A stretch of DNA of 64,000 bases, from contig NZ_JADHDW010000001.1 of the NCBI RefSeq assembly GCF_016820555.1, forward strand, positions 496,001-560,000, read 5' to 3'. Position 1 is the stretch's first letter. The number at the start of each line of letters is the position of its first letter. The stretch is from Bacillus sp. REN10 (lineage in GTDB: Bacteria > Bacillota > Bacilli > Bacillales > Domibacillaceae). Below the pieces are notes generated by a model. The model ran no database searches. It was not told the DNA's origin and was given only the letters and a program-made list of their open reading frames with translations. The position numbers were made by a program, and so were the translations under genes. Positions 53,286 through 62,975 of this stretch are shown in pieces.

Positions 53286-53993
53286 ATGCAACAATCAAAG
53301 GAAGAAAGAGTACATGGGGTCTTTGAAAAAATTTCGAACAACTATGACCATATGAATTCTTTAATTAGTTTTCAGCAGCATAAACGCTGGAGAAAAGATA
53401 CGATGAAAAAGATGGCTGTAAAAAAAGGAGCGAAAGCTTTAGATGTATGCTGCGGGACCGGCGACTGGACGATGGCGCTTGCCGAGGCTGTCGGAAAGGA
53501 AGGCAAAGTCATTGGGCTTGATTTCAGCCATAATATGCTAGAGGTCGGCCGCGAAAAAATTAAAGCGGAGAATTTGGCTCAAGTTGAGATGATTCAAGGA
53601 AATGCAATGGAGCTTCCATTTGAGGACAACACATTTGATTATGTGACGATTGGCTTTGGATTGCGCAATGTACCAGACTACATGCATGTTCTTAAAGAAA
53701 TGAACCGGGTATTAAAGCCTGGGGGCATGGCAGTATGCTTAGAAACGTCACAACCGACAATGATCGGTTACCGACAACTGTACTTTTTGTATTTCCGCTT
53801 TATTATGCCGCTGTTCGGTAAGCTGTTTGCGAAAAGTTATAAAGAATATTCTTGGTTGCAAGAATCTGCTCGTGATTTCCCTGGCATGAAAGAACTTGCC
53901 CGTATGTTTGAACAGGCTGGATTGGTCAACGTCAGCTATAAGCCACATACAGGAGGAGTAGCAGCAACCCATATTGGTTATAAACAAAAGTAA
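53286..53993 (+). CDS. menG: Demethylmenaquinone methyltransferase
   Basis: SAM-dependent C-methylation, last step of menaquinone synthesis (GerCB; also ubiE or menH). 235 residues: SAM motif [16 protein letters not shown] near 50, [10 protein letters not shown] near 76 and the UbiE signature [29 protein letters not shown] near 120-148. It lies 3 bases after hepS. Confidence 0.96.
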   Translation: MQQSKEERVHGVFEKISNNYDHMNSLISFQQHKRWRKDTMKKMAVKKGAKALDVCCGTGDWTMALAEAVGKEGKVIGLDFSHNMLEVGREKIKAENLAQVEMIQGNAMELPFEDNTFDYVTIGFGLRNVPDYMHVLKEMNRVLKPGGMAVCLETSQPTMIGYRQLYFLYFRFIMPLFGKLFAKSYKEYSWLQESARDFPGMKELARMFEQAGLVNVSYKPHTGGVAATHIGYKQK

Positions 53994-54010
53994 ATAAGTT
54001 GGGTGAAAAC

Positions 54011-54973
54011 ATGAAGTTAAATATGCTGTATTCGTTTTTAAAAGCGGATATTGATTTAATTGAAAAAGAATTGGAACAAGCTATCTCTTCTCAATCACCA
54101 TCGTTGCGTGATGCGTCCCTTCATCTGTTGCAAGCGGGCGGAAAGCGAATTCGCCCAGTATTTGTTTTACTTTCTGCAAAATTTGGCCATTATGAAATTG
54201 AGAAAGTAAAAAATGTGGCTGTGGCTTTAGAACTTATTCATATGGCATCCCTCGTTCATGATGATGTCATTGATAATGCTGAGCTTAGAAGGGGAAAACC
54301 AACGGTGAAAGCGGAATGGGATAATCGTGTCGCTATGTATACAGGCGATTATATTTTTGCTCGTTCGCTTGAATATATGACAAGCATTGAGAACATTGAG
54401 GCTCATCGGATTTTGTCCAATACAATTGTCGAAGTATGCGTAGGTGAAATTGTTCAAATTAAAGATAAATATCGCTATGAACAAAACTTGCGGGATTATT
54501 TACGGAGAATTAAACGTAAAACAGCGCTGTTAATTGCGGCTAGCTGTCAGCTCGGAGCAATTTCTGCGGATGTTCCAAAAGACATTCATCAAAAGCTCTA
54601 TCAATTTGGCTATAATGTTGGAATGGCTTTTCAAATAACGGATGATATTCTTGACTTTACGGCAACGGAAGCCCAACTTGGAAAGCCTGCTGGAAGTGAT
54701 TTATGGCAAGGAAATATTACTTTACCTGTGCTCTATGCGATGCAGGATGAGAAGCTGAAACAGAAAATTATTCAAGTGAATGAACAGACGACAAAAGCGG
54801 AAATGAATGAAATCATTACATTATTGAAACAAAGTGACGCGATTGAACGGGCACATGCATTAAGTCAGCGTTATTTAAATCGGGCATTAGATATATTAAA
54901 GGAGCTGCCTTCTAACCGAAATAAAAAATCGTTGCGCGACATTGCCAAGTATATTGGTAAACGAAAATATTAG
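54011..54973 (+). CDS. hepT: Heptaprenyl diphosphate synthase component II
   Basis: Catalytic subunit (GerCC) of the trans-prenyltransferase family. 320 residues. First Asp-rich motif HDDVIDNAE near 80 and second DDILDFTA near 210, plus GGKRIRPV near 40. The ATG at 54011 is favoured because GGGTGA lies just upstream; an in-frame TTG at 53999 is possible. With hepS and menG it completes menaquinone synthesis feeding the respiratory chain built by resABC. Confidence 0.95.
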   Translation: MKLNMLYSFLKADIDLIEKELEQAISSQSPSLRDASLHLLQAGGKRIRPVFVLLSAKFGHYEIEKVKNVAVALELIHMASLVHDDVIDNAELRRGKPTVKAEWDNRVAMYTGDYIFARSLEYMTSIENIEAHRILSNTIVEVCVGEIVQIKDKYRYEQNLRDYLRRIKRKTALLIAASCQLGAISADVPKDIHQKLYQFGYNVGMAFQITDDILDFTATEAQLGKPAGSDLWQGNITLPVLYAMQDEKLKQKIIQVNEQTTKAEMNEIITLLKQSDAIERAHALSQRYLNRALDILKELPSNRNKKSLRDIAKYIGKRKY

Positions 54974-55072
54974 TTTTTTTACGAAAAGATTGTCAAGCTG
55001 ACCAATCAATGTTACTATTTTGAAGGATTCATTATTTTTTAAAAAAAATTACATAATATAGGAGTGACTACA

Positions 55073-55519
55073 ATGGAAAGAACATATTTAATGGTTAAGC
55101 CAGACGGCGTACAAAGAGGACTAATCGGCGAGATTGTTGCTCGTTTTGAGAAAAAAGGCTTCCAACTAGTTGGAGCTAAATTAATGAGCGTTTCTAAAGA
55201 AACGGCTGAGCAGCATTATGCAGAGCATAAAGAGCGCCCATTCTTCGGTGAATTAGTGGACTTCATCACTTCAAGCCCAGTATTTGCTATGGTTTGGGAA
55301 GGTGAAAATGTAATCGCAACTGCTCGTCAAATGATGGGTGCAACAAACCCTAAAGATGCAGCACCAGGAACAATCCGCGGCGATTTCGGCATTACAGTTG
55401 GTAAAAACATTATCCACGGTTCTGATTCTCCAGAAAGCGCAGTAAGAGAGATCTCTATTTTCTTCAAAGAAGAAGAATTAACAACTTACAGCAAACCAGT
55501 GAATGAGTGGATCTACTGA
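55073..55519 (+). CDS. ndk: Nucleoside diphosphate kinase
   Basis: Balances nucleoside triphosphate pools by phosphate transfer through a His intermediate. 148 residues. Active-site His in NIIHGSDS near 115; [15 protein letters not shown] start and [20 protein letters not shown] are typical. ATG at 55073 after AGGAGTG. Single gene with its own terminator. Confidence 0.97.
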   Translation: MERTYLMVKPDGVQRGLIGEIVARFEKKGFQLVGAKLMSVSKETAEQHYAEHKERPFFGELVDFITSSPVFAMVWEGENVIATARQMMGATNPKDAAPGTIRGDFGITVGKNIIHGSDSPESAVREISIFFKEEELTTYSKPVNEWIY

Positions 55520-55532
55520 TTATATTAAAAAA

Positions 55533-55562
55533 TACTGCCTTTAGGGCAGTGTTTTTTATTTT
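55533..55562 (+). terminator. Terminator of ndk
   Basis: ACTGCCT / GGGCAGT stem with a tta loop and a T-rich tail. Confidence 0.9.
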
Positions 55563-55577
55563 TGTCAAAAACATCTA

Positions 55578-55605
55578 TTGTACTACTTCCTTGTTGCGAT
55601 ATAAT
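55578..55605 (+). promoter_or_regulatory. Possible sigma-A promoter of cheR
   Basis: TTGTAC (55578-55583), a 16-base spacer and a perfect TATAAT (55600-55605), 56 bases before cheR. Confidence 0.5.
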
Positions 55606-55658
55606 AAGACAAAAGAACTACAATTTATTGTCAATTACTGAATAGGGAGAGGAATTAG

Positions 55659-56450
<792 letters not shown>

Positions 56451-56453
56451 CAG

Positions 56454-56499
56454 TATATAAGAATAGAGACCTTTATGTGCAGGTCTCTATTCTTATATA
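56454..56499. terminator. Perfect 18-bp inverted repeat after cheR
   Basis: TATATAAGAATAGAGACC (56454-56471) pairs fully with 56482-56499 around a 10-base loop. No T-run follows directly, though the distal arm is AT-rich. Probably a terminator that works in either direction, or an mRNA-end stabiliser. Confidence 0.7.
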
Positions 56500-56649
56500 T
56501 GGATAATTTTTTTGAAAATATTATGAATTTAGACAAATACATCAATAGTTATGGTAAAATCTCAAAAAGTAAATAAGTATGTGGTAATTTAAAAAAATTA
56601 TGTTATAGTGATACATAACCGCTTTAACGAGTTGAAGGGAGAAAGTGAA

Positions 56650-57822
56650 ATGAGATATTTAACAGCAGGAGAATCACATGGACCGCAGTTAACGACAATT
56701 ATAGAAGGGTTGCCTGCGGGAATGCCGCTTTTAGCAGAGGATATTAATACGGAGCTAAGCCGCCGTCAAAAAGGACATGGACGAGGCCGCCGAATGCAAA
56801 TTGAGAAAGATGTAGTGAGCATTAAGAGTGGAGTGCGTCACGGCTACACGCTCGGTTCTCCAGTATCATTAGTAGTTGAAAATGATGACTGGAAACATTG
56901 GACGAAAATTATGGGAATTGAACCGTTAGATGAAAATGAAACAGACGAGGTCAAGCGTCAAATTACACGTCCGCGTCCAGGACATGCGGATTTAAATGGC
57001 GGCATTAAATATGGTCACCGCGATATGAGAAATGTGTTGGAGCGATCGTCCGCACGTGAAACGACGGTGAGAGTAGCAGCGGGTGCTGTAGCTAAAAAAT
57101 TATTAAAGCTGCTGGGGATTGAAATTGCTTCCCATGTCGTTGAAATTGGAGGAATAAAAGCCAAACAGATGGCTGTAGACACCATTGAGCAAATTCAAGA
57201 ACAGAGCGAGAATTCGCCCGTTCGCTGTTTAGATCAAGAAGCGGAAAAGCAAATGATGCAAGCGATTGATGATGCGAAGAAAAATGGCGATTCGATTGGA
57301 GGAGTTGTGGAAGTAATCGTAGAAGGGATGCCGGTTGGCGTTGGAAGTTACGTGCATTATGATCAAAAGTTAGATGCTAAAATTGCCGGAGCGATTGTCA
57401 GCATCAATGCCTTTAAAGGGGTGGAGTTCGGCATCGGTTTTGAAGCCGCTGAAAAGTTTGGCAGTGAAGTGCATGACGAGATCGCTTGGACGAAAGAGCA
57501 AGGATACTACCGAAAAACGAACCGCTTAGGGGGCTTTGAAGGCGGGATGACAAACGGCATGCCAATTGTCGTCCGTGGAGTGATGAAGCCGATCCCAACG
57601 CTTTATAAGCCGTTAGAAAGTGTCGATATTGATACGAAAGAACCATTCACGGCAAGCATTGAACGGTCCGATAGCTGTGCAGTACCAGCAGCTGCTGTGG
57701 TAGCAGAAGCGGTAGTCGCTTGGGAATTAGCTTCTGCGATTGTGAATCAGTTTTACAGCGACCGGATGGAGACACTCATTGCTTCTATAGAAGAAGCGAA
57801 ACGTTATGCAAGGGAGTTTTGA
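56650..57822 (+). CDS. aroF: Chorismate synthase
   Basis: Final shikimate-pathway step: EPSP to chorismate, requiring reduced FMN. 390 residues. Signatures GESHGPQLT near 8, [17 protein letters not shown] near 40, [29 protein letters not shown] near 115-143 and [17 protein letters not shown] near 340. ATG at 56650 after GAAGGGAG. First gene of the aromatic supraoperon. Called aroC in the E. coli scheme. Confidence 0.96.
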   Translation: MRYLTAGESHGPQLTTIIEGLPAGMPLLAEDINTELSRRQKGHGRGRRMQIEKDVVSIKSGVRHGYTLGSPVSLVVENDDWKHWTKIMGIEPLDENETDEVKRQITRPRPGHADLNGGIKYGHRDMRNVLERSSARETTVRVAAGAVAKKLLKLLGIEIASHVVEIGGIKAKQMAVDTIEQIQEQSENSPVRCLDQEAEKQMMQAIDDAKKNGDSIGGVVEVIVEGMPVGVGSYVHYDQKLDAKIAGAIVSINAFKGVEFGIGFEAAEKFGSEVHDEIAWTKEQGYYRKTNRLGGFEGGMTNGMPIVVRGVMKPIPTLYKPLESVDIDTKEPFTASIERSDSCAVPAAAVVAEAVVAWELASAIVNQFYSDRMETLIASIEEAKRYAREF

Positions 57823-57824
57823 GC

Positions 57825-58916
57825 ATGCGGCAATTGATCATCGAAATGCCAAATAAGACGTATCCCGTCTATGTAGGGGAAGGAGCACTCACTCAGTTAG
57901 CCCCATTGTTTCAAGGTCCTTTGCAAGAAACTACGAAAATATTGGTCATTGCTGATGAACATGTCGCTGCTCTTCATGGGGATACATTAAAGCAAGCGAT
58001 TCCGTCAAATGTATCTTATGAATGGTTAACGGTTCCGAAGGGGGAAACAGCGAAATCATTTGCCACGTTTGAGGCATGTTTAACATTTGCCCTGGAGAAA
58101 GGGCTGGATCGAAAATCTTGTATTCTCGCTTTTGGTGGAGGAGCAGCTGGTGACCTTGCTGGTTATGTAGCAGCAAGCTTTATGCGCGGCATTCGTTTTG
58201 TGCAAATTCCAACGACAATCCTCGCTCATGATAGCGCAGTGGGAGGCAAAGTAGCGATTAATCATCCGTTAGGAAAAAATATGATTGGTCACTTTCACCA
58301 GCCGGAAGCTGTAATTTATGATACGAGGTTTTTAAAGACGTTGCCCGAGCAGGAAATTCGCTCTGGTTTTGCTGAAGTGATTAAACATGCATTAATTGCT
58401 GATCGAGCATTTTTACAGGAGATTATGAAGAATGTCAGCAGTCTCGATGATCTCACAGATGATTTTTTAGCCTATTGCTTAGAACGGGGAATCGAGATTA
58501 AAGGAACCATTGTCAGTGAAGATGAGAGAGAGCAAGGTATTCGCGCTTATCTGAACTTTGGTCACACGTATGGACATGCGCTAGAGGCGGCTTTAGGGTA
58601 TGGAAAAGTCACTCATGGTGAGGCTGTTGCCGCTGGCATGGTGTATGCATTGTACCTTAGTCAGAAAAAGACAGGTTTAGCGTTTCATGTAGAAACGTTT
58701 TGCCAGTGGTTAAATAAGCTGGGCTATCGATTAGATTTAAATGCCTCGTTTTCGTTTGAAGAACTTCATCATTTGATGAAAAGGGACAAGAAGACGATTG
58801 GTGAGCACATTCGCTTCGTTTTATTAGAAGCGGTTGGGAAGCCTGTCATTTGTGAAGTAAGCTCGAAAGAATTAGTAGAGACAGATCAATTAGTAAGGAA
58901 GGAAATGATGAGATGA
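57825..58916 (+). CDS. aroB: 3-dehydroquinate synthase
   Basis: Second step of the shikimate pathway: DAHP to 3-dehydroquinate, using NAD+ and a divalent metal. 363 residues. NAD site GGGAAGDLAGYVAAS near 105, IPTTILAHDSAVGGK near 130, and metal-binding LNFGHTYGHALE and THGEAVAAGM near 245-270. The ATG lies 2 bases after the aroF stop; it overlaps aroH by 4 bases. Confidence 0.96.
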   Translation: MRQLIIEMPNKTYPVYVGEGALTQLAPLFQGPLQETTKILVIADEHVAALHGDTLKQAIPSNVSYEWLTVPKGETAKSFATFEACLTFALEKGLDRKSCILAFGGGAAGDLAGYVAASFMRGIRFVQIPTTILAHDSAVGGKVAINHPLGKNMIGHFHQPEAVIYDTRFLKTLPEQEIRSGFAEVIKHALIADRAFLQEIMKNVSSLDDLTDDFLAYCLERGIEIKGTIVSEDEREQGIRAYLNFGHTYGHALEAALGYGKVTHGEAVAAGMVYALYLSQKKTGLAFHVETFCQWLNKLGYRLDLNASFSFEELHHLMKRDKKTIGEHIRFVLLEAVGKPVICEVSSKELVETDQLVRKEMMR

Positions 58917-59284
58917 TCAGGGGGATTCGGGGAGCAACAACGGTTACAGTAAATAATGAAACGGAAATGACAGACGCTACGGAAAAGTTGCTGCAGCAAA
59001 TGATTAAAGAGAATCAGGTGCAGCCTGATGATGTATGTTCTATTTTTATCTCGGTGACAGAAGATTTAACAGCCGCTTTTCCAGCGAAGGCGTTAAGACG
59101 ATTCGATGGCTGGAGCTATGTGCCAGTGATGTGTATGAAAGAAATTCCGGTTCCTGAAAGCTTAGAAAAATGCATACGCGTCATGATGCATGTGAACACG
59201 AAGTTATCGCCAGCAGATGTGAAACATATTTATCTTGAAAAAGCCGTTAGCTTACGGCCAGATTTACAAAAGCAAAATCATTAA
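58913..59284 (+). CDS. aroH: Chorismate mutase, AroH type
   Basis: Monofunctional trimeric mutase turning chorismate into prephenate. 123 residues. Active-site residues near the start (MIRGIRGATTV with Arg7) and in the KALRRFDGWSYVPVMCMKEIPV region (Arg, Cys) are present. It overlaps aroB (ATGA). In B. subtilis trpEDCFBA follows; here hisC follows after 19 bases. Confidence 0.95.
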   Translation: MIRGIRGATTVTVNNETEMTDATEKLLQQMIKENQVQPDDVCSIFISVTEDLTAAFPAKALRRFDGWSYVPVMCMKEIPVPESLEKCIRVMMHVNTKLSPADVKHIYLEKAVSLRPDLQKQNH

Positions 59285-59303
59285 TCTAACGGAGGGGATA
59301 TTC

Positions 59304-60401
59304 ATGAAATGGAAAGAGCAAATTATTAATTTAAAAGCGTATCAGCCAGGTCGCTCTGCAGAAGCAGTGAAAAAGCAGTTCGGTTTAGAGAAAATTGTTA
59401 AATTAGCTTCGAATGAGAACCCCTTTGGTTCGTCCAACAAGGTGCAACAATGGATTCAATCTTATGCAAGTTCTTTCGCTATTTATCCAGATGGTTATAC
59501 GACCATTTTGCGAACAGCGTTGAGCGAGCACCTTGGGTTAGATGCCAAGCAATTTATTTTCGGGAATGGATCGGATGAGATTTTGCAAATTGTGTCACGC
59601 TCTTTGCTTGAGCCTGGGAAAAACACGGTGATGGCCACTCCGACATTTTCACAATATCGCCATAATGCGATTGTGGATGGTGCGGAAGTACGAGAAATTC
59701 CGCTCGTGGACGGTGCGCATGATTTAGATGCTATGAGAGCAGCAATAGATGAACAAACCGCTGTTGTTTGGCTTTGTAGCATCAATAACCCAACAGGTGT
59801 TCATTTAACGAAAGAAGCGTTAGTAAACTTTTTAAATCAAGTACCTAAAGATGTGTTAGTCGTGCTGGATGAAGCGTATTATGAATATGTGGTAGCGGAT
59901 GATTATTACAATGCGCTCGATATCATTCAAAGCTATTCGAATGTGTTAGTGACTCGAACATTTTCGAAAGCATATGGTTTAGCGAGCTTCCGTGTCGGCT
60001 ACGGCTTTGGCTCAGAAGAAATGATTCAGCGACTAGAGCCTGTACGCGAGCCGTTTAATGTAAATACGTTGGCACAAGGAGCCGCAGCAGCAGCGCTTTC
60101 AGATCAGCAATTTATCGACACATGTCGAGAGGAAAATCGCAAAGGGTTGGAGCGGTTTTACCAATTTTGTCAAAAAGAAGGTCTGTTTTACTATCCTTCA
60201 CAAGGGAACTTTATTTTAATAGATTTCCAATGTGATAGTGATATACTATTTGAATATTTAATGAAGAAAGGATATATTATTCGCTCTGGTCAAGCGCTCG
60301 GATTCCCGACGTTTGTGAGGGTGACTGTCGGTTCGAAAGAAGAAAATGAAGGTATTATGCAAGCGATGAAAAGCTTTTTAGCCGAAACAGCTATAAGATA
60401 G
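59304..60401 (+). CDS. hisC: Histidinol-phosphate / aromatic aminotransferase
   Basis: PLP-dependent aminotransferase; in Bacillus this enzyme serves both histidine synthesis and the transamination of phenylpyruvate and hydroxyphenylpyruvate. 365 residues. LASNENPFG near 35, NNPTG near 160, DEAYYEY near 192 and the PLP lysine in TFSKAYGLASFRVG near 225. ATG at 59304 after GGAGGGG. Confidence 0.95.
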   Translation: MKWKEQIINLKAYQPGRSAEAVKKQFGLEKIVKLASNENPFGSSNKVQQWIQSYASSFAIYPDGYTTILRTALSEHLGLDAKQFIFGNGSDEILQIVSRSLLEPGKNTVMATPTFSQYRHNAIVDGAEVREIPLVDGAHDLDAMRAAIDEQTAVVWLCSINNPTGVHLTKEALVNFLNQVPKDVLVVLDEAYYEYVVADDYYNALDIIQSYSNVLVTRTFSKAYGLASFRVGYGFGSEEMIQRLEPVREPFNVNTLAQGAAAAALSDQQFIDTCREENRKGLERFYQFCQKEGLFYYPSQGNFILIDFQCDSDILFEYLMKKGYIIRSGQALGFPTFVRVTVGSKEENEGIMQAMKSFLAETAIR

Positions 60402-60413
60402 TAGGTGTAAATC

Positions 60414-61517
60414 ATGAGAGGAAACGTGTTTATTGCCGGCTTAGGATTAATTGGTGGCTCTCTTGCCAAAAGCATTAAAAAGTCCCATCCGCAAGCTACA
60501 ATCATTGGCTTTGATATCCGTCCTCAAGAAATGGGACTGGCAGAGGCGCTGCACGTCATTGATAGAAGCGTCTCCTCCTTTCAAGAAGGGGCGGAGCAAG
60601 CCGACTTAATTATTTTGGCCGCTCCTGTTATGCAAACAGAAGAAATGATACGTGAATTGACGACCTTTCGCTTAAAAGACCATGTGATTGTCACAGATAC
60701 GGGCAGTACAAAGAAGAAAATTATGGAATGTGCGCAAGTATTATTGGATCAAAAGATTACCTTCATTGGCGGCCATCCGATGGCTGGTTCTCATAAAAGC
60801 GGTGTCGCTGCAGCGAAGGAACATCTATTTGAAAATGCTTTTTATTTATTGACACCAAGCAATCATGCAGATGAAAAGCAAATCGCGATTTTGAAAAAAT
60901 GGTTGGAAGGCACGAAGGCGAAAATTATTGAGTTATCAGCGGAGGATCATGATGAATTGACGGGAGTGGTCAGCCATTTTCCTCATGTTGTCGCCGCATC
61001 GCTCGTTCATCAAGCCGAAAGCTATAACCATCACAATTCACTTGTTTCTAGACTAGCTGCTGGCGGATTTAAAGATATTACTCGCATTGCTTCGTCTAAT
61101 CCAGAAATGTGGAAAGATATTTCTTTACATAATAAGGAAGTATTGTTGGGGTTGTTAGAAAATTGGCAATCCGAAATGAATAAGGTCATCGATATGTTAA
61201 AGGAAGAAAAAGCGACGGATTTATTTAACTATTTCCATGTAGCGAAAGAGTTTCGCGATCAATTGCCTGCTCAATCGATGGGGGCCATCCCTGCTTTTTA
61301 CGATTTGTATGTCGATGTTCCCGATTATCCTGGGATCATTTCTGAAGTGACCGCTTATTTAGCGGAAGAGCGAATTAGTATTACGAATATTCGTATTTTA
61401 GAAACGCGCGAGGATGTGTTTGGTGTTCTTGTCATTAGCTTTCAAAATGATAAAGATCGTATGCGGGGGATGAACTGCATTGAAAAGCAGACGAATTATG
61501 ACTTATATTTAGCCTAA
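60414..61517 (+). CDS. tyrA: Prephenate dehydrogenase with ACT domain
   Basis: NAD-dependent conversion of prephenate to 4-hydroxyphenylpyruvate for tyrosine. 367 residues: dinucleotide site GLGLIGGSLAKS near 10, GGHPMAGSHKSG near 120 with the catalytic His, helical dimer domain to about 285, and a C-terminal ACT domain (about 296-365, probable tyrosine feedback site). It lies 12 bases after hisC. Confidence 0.96.
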   Translation: MRGNVFIAGLGLIGGSLAKSIKKSHPQATIIGFDIRPQEMGLAEALHVIDRSVSSFQEGAEQADLIILAAPVMQTEEMIRELTTFRLKDHVIVTDTGSTKKKIMECAQVLLDQKITFIGGHPMAGSHKSGVAAAKEHLFENAFYLLTPSNHADEKQIAILKKWLEGTKAKIIELSAEDHDELTGVVSHFPHVVAASLVHQAESYNHHNSLVSRLAAGGFKDITRIASSNPEMWKDISLHNKEVLLGLLENWQSEMNKVIDMLKEEKATDLFNYFHVAKEFRDQLPAQSMGAIPAFYDLYVDVPDYPGIISEVTAYLAEERISITNIRILETREDVFGVLVISFQNDKDRMRGMNCIEKQTNYDLYLA

Positions 61518-61532
61518 AAGGGTGTGGTATAG

Positions 61533-62819
61533 ATGAAAGAGATCAAGTTGAATTTAACGAACTCAGTGCTGCGAGGAACGCTTGAAGTACCAGGGGATAA
61601 ATCCGTTTCTCACCGCTCTGTGATGTTCGGAGCTTTAGCGGAAGGAAAAACGACGATTCGCCACTTTTTAAAGGGGGCGGATTGTTTAAGTACGATTGAT
61701 ATTTTCCGAAAACTCGGGGTGCAAATTGAAGAAACAGAAGAAGAAATCATTGTTCATGGAAATGGCTGGGATGGGTTAAAAGAACCGGTTGATATTTTAG
61801 ACGCAGGAAATTCTGGAACAACGACAAGGTTGCTGTTAGGCATTTTAGCGGGCAGGCCTTTTCATTCTGTACTAATTGGCGATGAATCAATTGCCAAACG
61901 CCCGATGGATCGCGTAGTTGTACCTTTAAGGCAGATGGGTGCACAAATTTCAGGAAGAGAAGAGGGGCGCTTTACACCTTTAGCCGTGAAAGGTAGTGAA
62001 TTAACAGCGACTCATTATGAGCTTCCAGTGGCTAGTGCTCAAGTGAAATCCGCAATTATTTTTGCCGGTTTGCAAGCAAAAGGAGAGACCATCATTACGG
62101 AACCGCTACCGACAAGAGACCATACAGAAAAAATGATTGAACAGTTTGGCGGCAACATTACAAAGCGCGGAAATGAGATTATTGTGACAGGCGGTCAAGT
62201 GTTGAAAGGAACAGATATTTACGTGCCAGGAGATATTTCTTCGGCAGCCTTTTTCCTTGTTGCTGGTGCCATTGCACCAAACAGTGAAATCGTGTTAAAA
62301 AATGTTGGCTTAAATCCGACAAGAACGGGTATTATTGATGTAATGAAAAAAATGGGAGCCAATATGGAAGTAGAGCTGGAAAGTTCAAAAGGTGAGGAAG
62401 TCGGTACCGTCATTATTCGAAGCTCTGCATTGCAAGGGATAGAGATTGGCGGCGATTTAATTCCTAGATTAATTGATGAAATTCCAATTATTGCTTTGTT
62501 GGCGACTCAAGCATCAGGCAAGACGATTATTAAAGATGCTGAAGAATTAAAAGTAAAAGAAACGAACCGTATCGATGCGGTCGTGAATGAATTAACAAAG
62601 CTTGGAGCAAAGATTGAAGCGACAGATGATGGAATGATCATTTATGGCGGCCAGTCGCTGACAGGCGGTCATGTGACATCTTATGGTGATCATCGAATCG
62701 GGATGATGCTTGCTGTTGCTTCATTGATCGCTTCTGAACCAGTGGCTATTGAAAACATTGAAGCGATTGCTGTATCTTATCCGCAATTTTTTGAGGATTT
62801 AACAAGATTAATTCAATAA
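61533..62819 (+). CDS. aroE: 3-phosphoshikimate 1-carboxyvinyltransferase (EPSP synthase)
   Basis: Shikimate 3-phosphate plus PEP to EPSP. 428 residues in two similar lobes. [19 protein letters not shown] near 20, the [13 protein letters not shown] motif (glyphosate-loop region) near 90 and RDHTEKM near 195, KVKETNRI near 340 and YGDHRIGM near 385. The residues differ from the E. coli-type LFLGNAGTAMRPL, as usual for Bacillus-type class II-like enzymes. aroA in the E. coli scheme. Confidence 0.95.
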   Translation: MKEIKLNLTNSVLRGTLEVPGDKSVSHRSVMFGALAEGKTTIRHFLKGADCLSTIDIFRKLGVQIEETEEEIIVHGNGWDGLKEPVDILDAGNSGTTTRLLLGILAGRPFHSVLIGDESIAKRPMDRVVVPLRQMGAQISGREEGRFTPLAVKGSELTATHYELPVASAQVKSAIIFAGLQAKGETIITEPLPTRDHTEKMIEQFGGNITKRGNEIIVTGGQVLKGTDIYVPGDISSAAFFLVAGAIAPNSEIVLKNVGLNPTRTGIIDVMKKMGANMEVELESSKGEEVGTVIIRSSALQGIEIGGDLIPRLIDEIPIIALLATQASGKTIIKDAEELKVKETNRIDAVVNELTKLGAKIEATDDGMIIYGGQSLTGGHVTSYGDHRIGMMLAVASLIASEPVAIENIEAIAVSYPQFFEDLTRLIQ

Positions 62820-62824
62820 AGAGA

Positions 62825-62857
62825 GGGAGCTGAGAAGGAATTTATCAGCTCCTTTTC
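62825..62857 (+). terminator. Terminator of the aromatic supraoperon
   Basis: GGAGCTGA / TCAGCTCC stem and TTTT, 6 bases after the aroE stop. Confidence 0.85.
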
Positions 62858-62975
62858 GTGATGAAGAAGGAAATTTTATTAATGTGGAGAATTTATGTAT
62901 CATAGAAAAGAAAACAAGTAGCTGCTTATCTTGTAAAAAAGATGAAAAGCTGAAGGAAAGAAAGGGTTCGAACAT

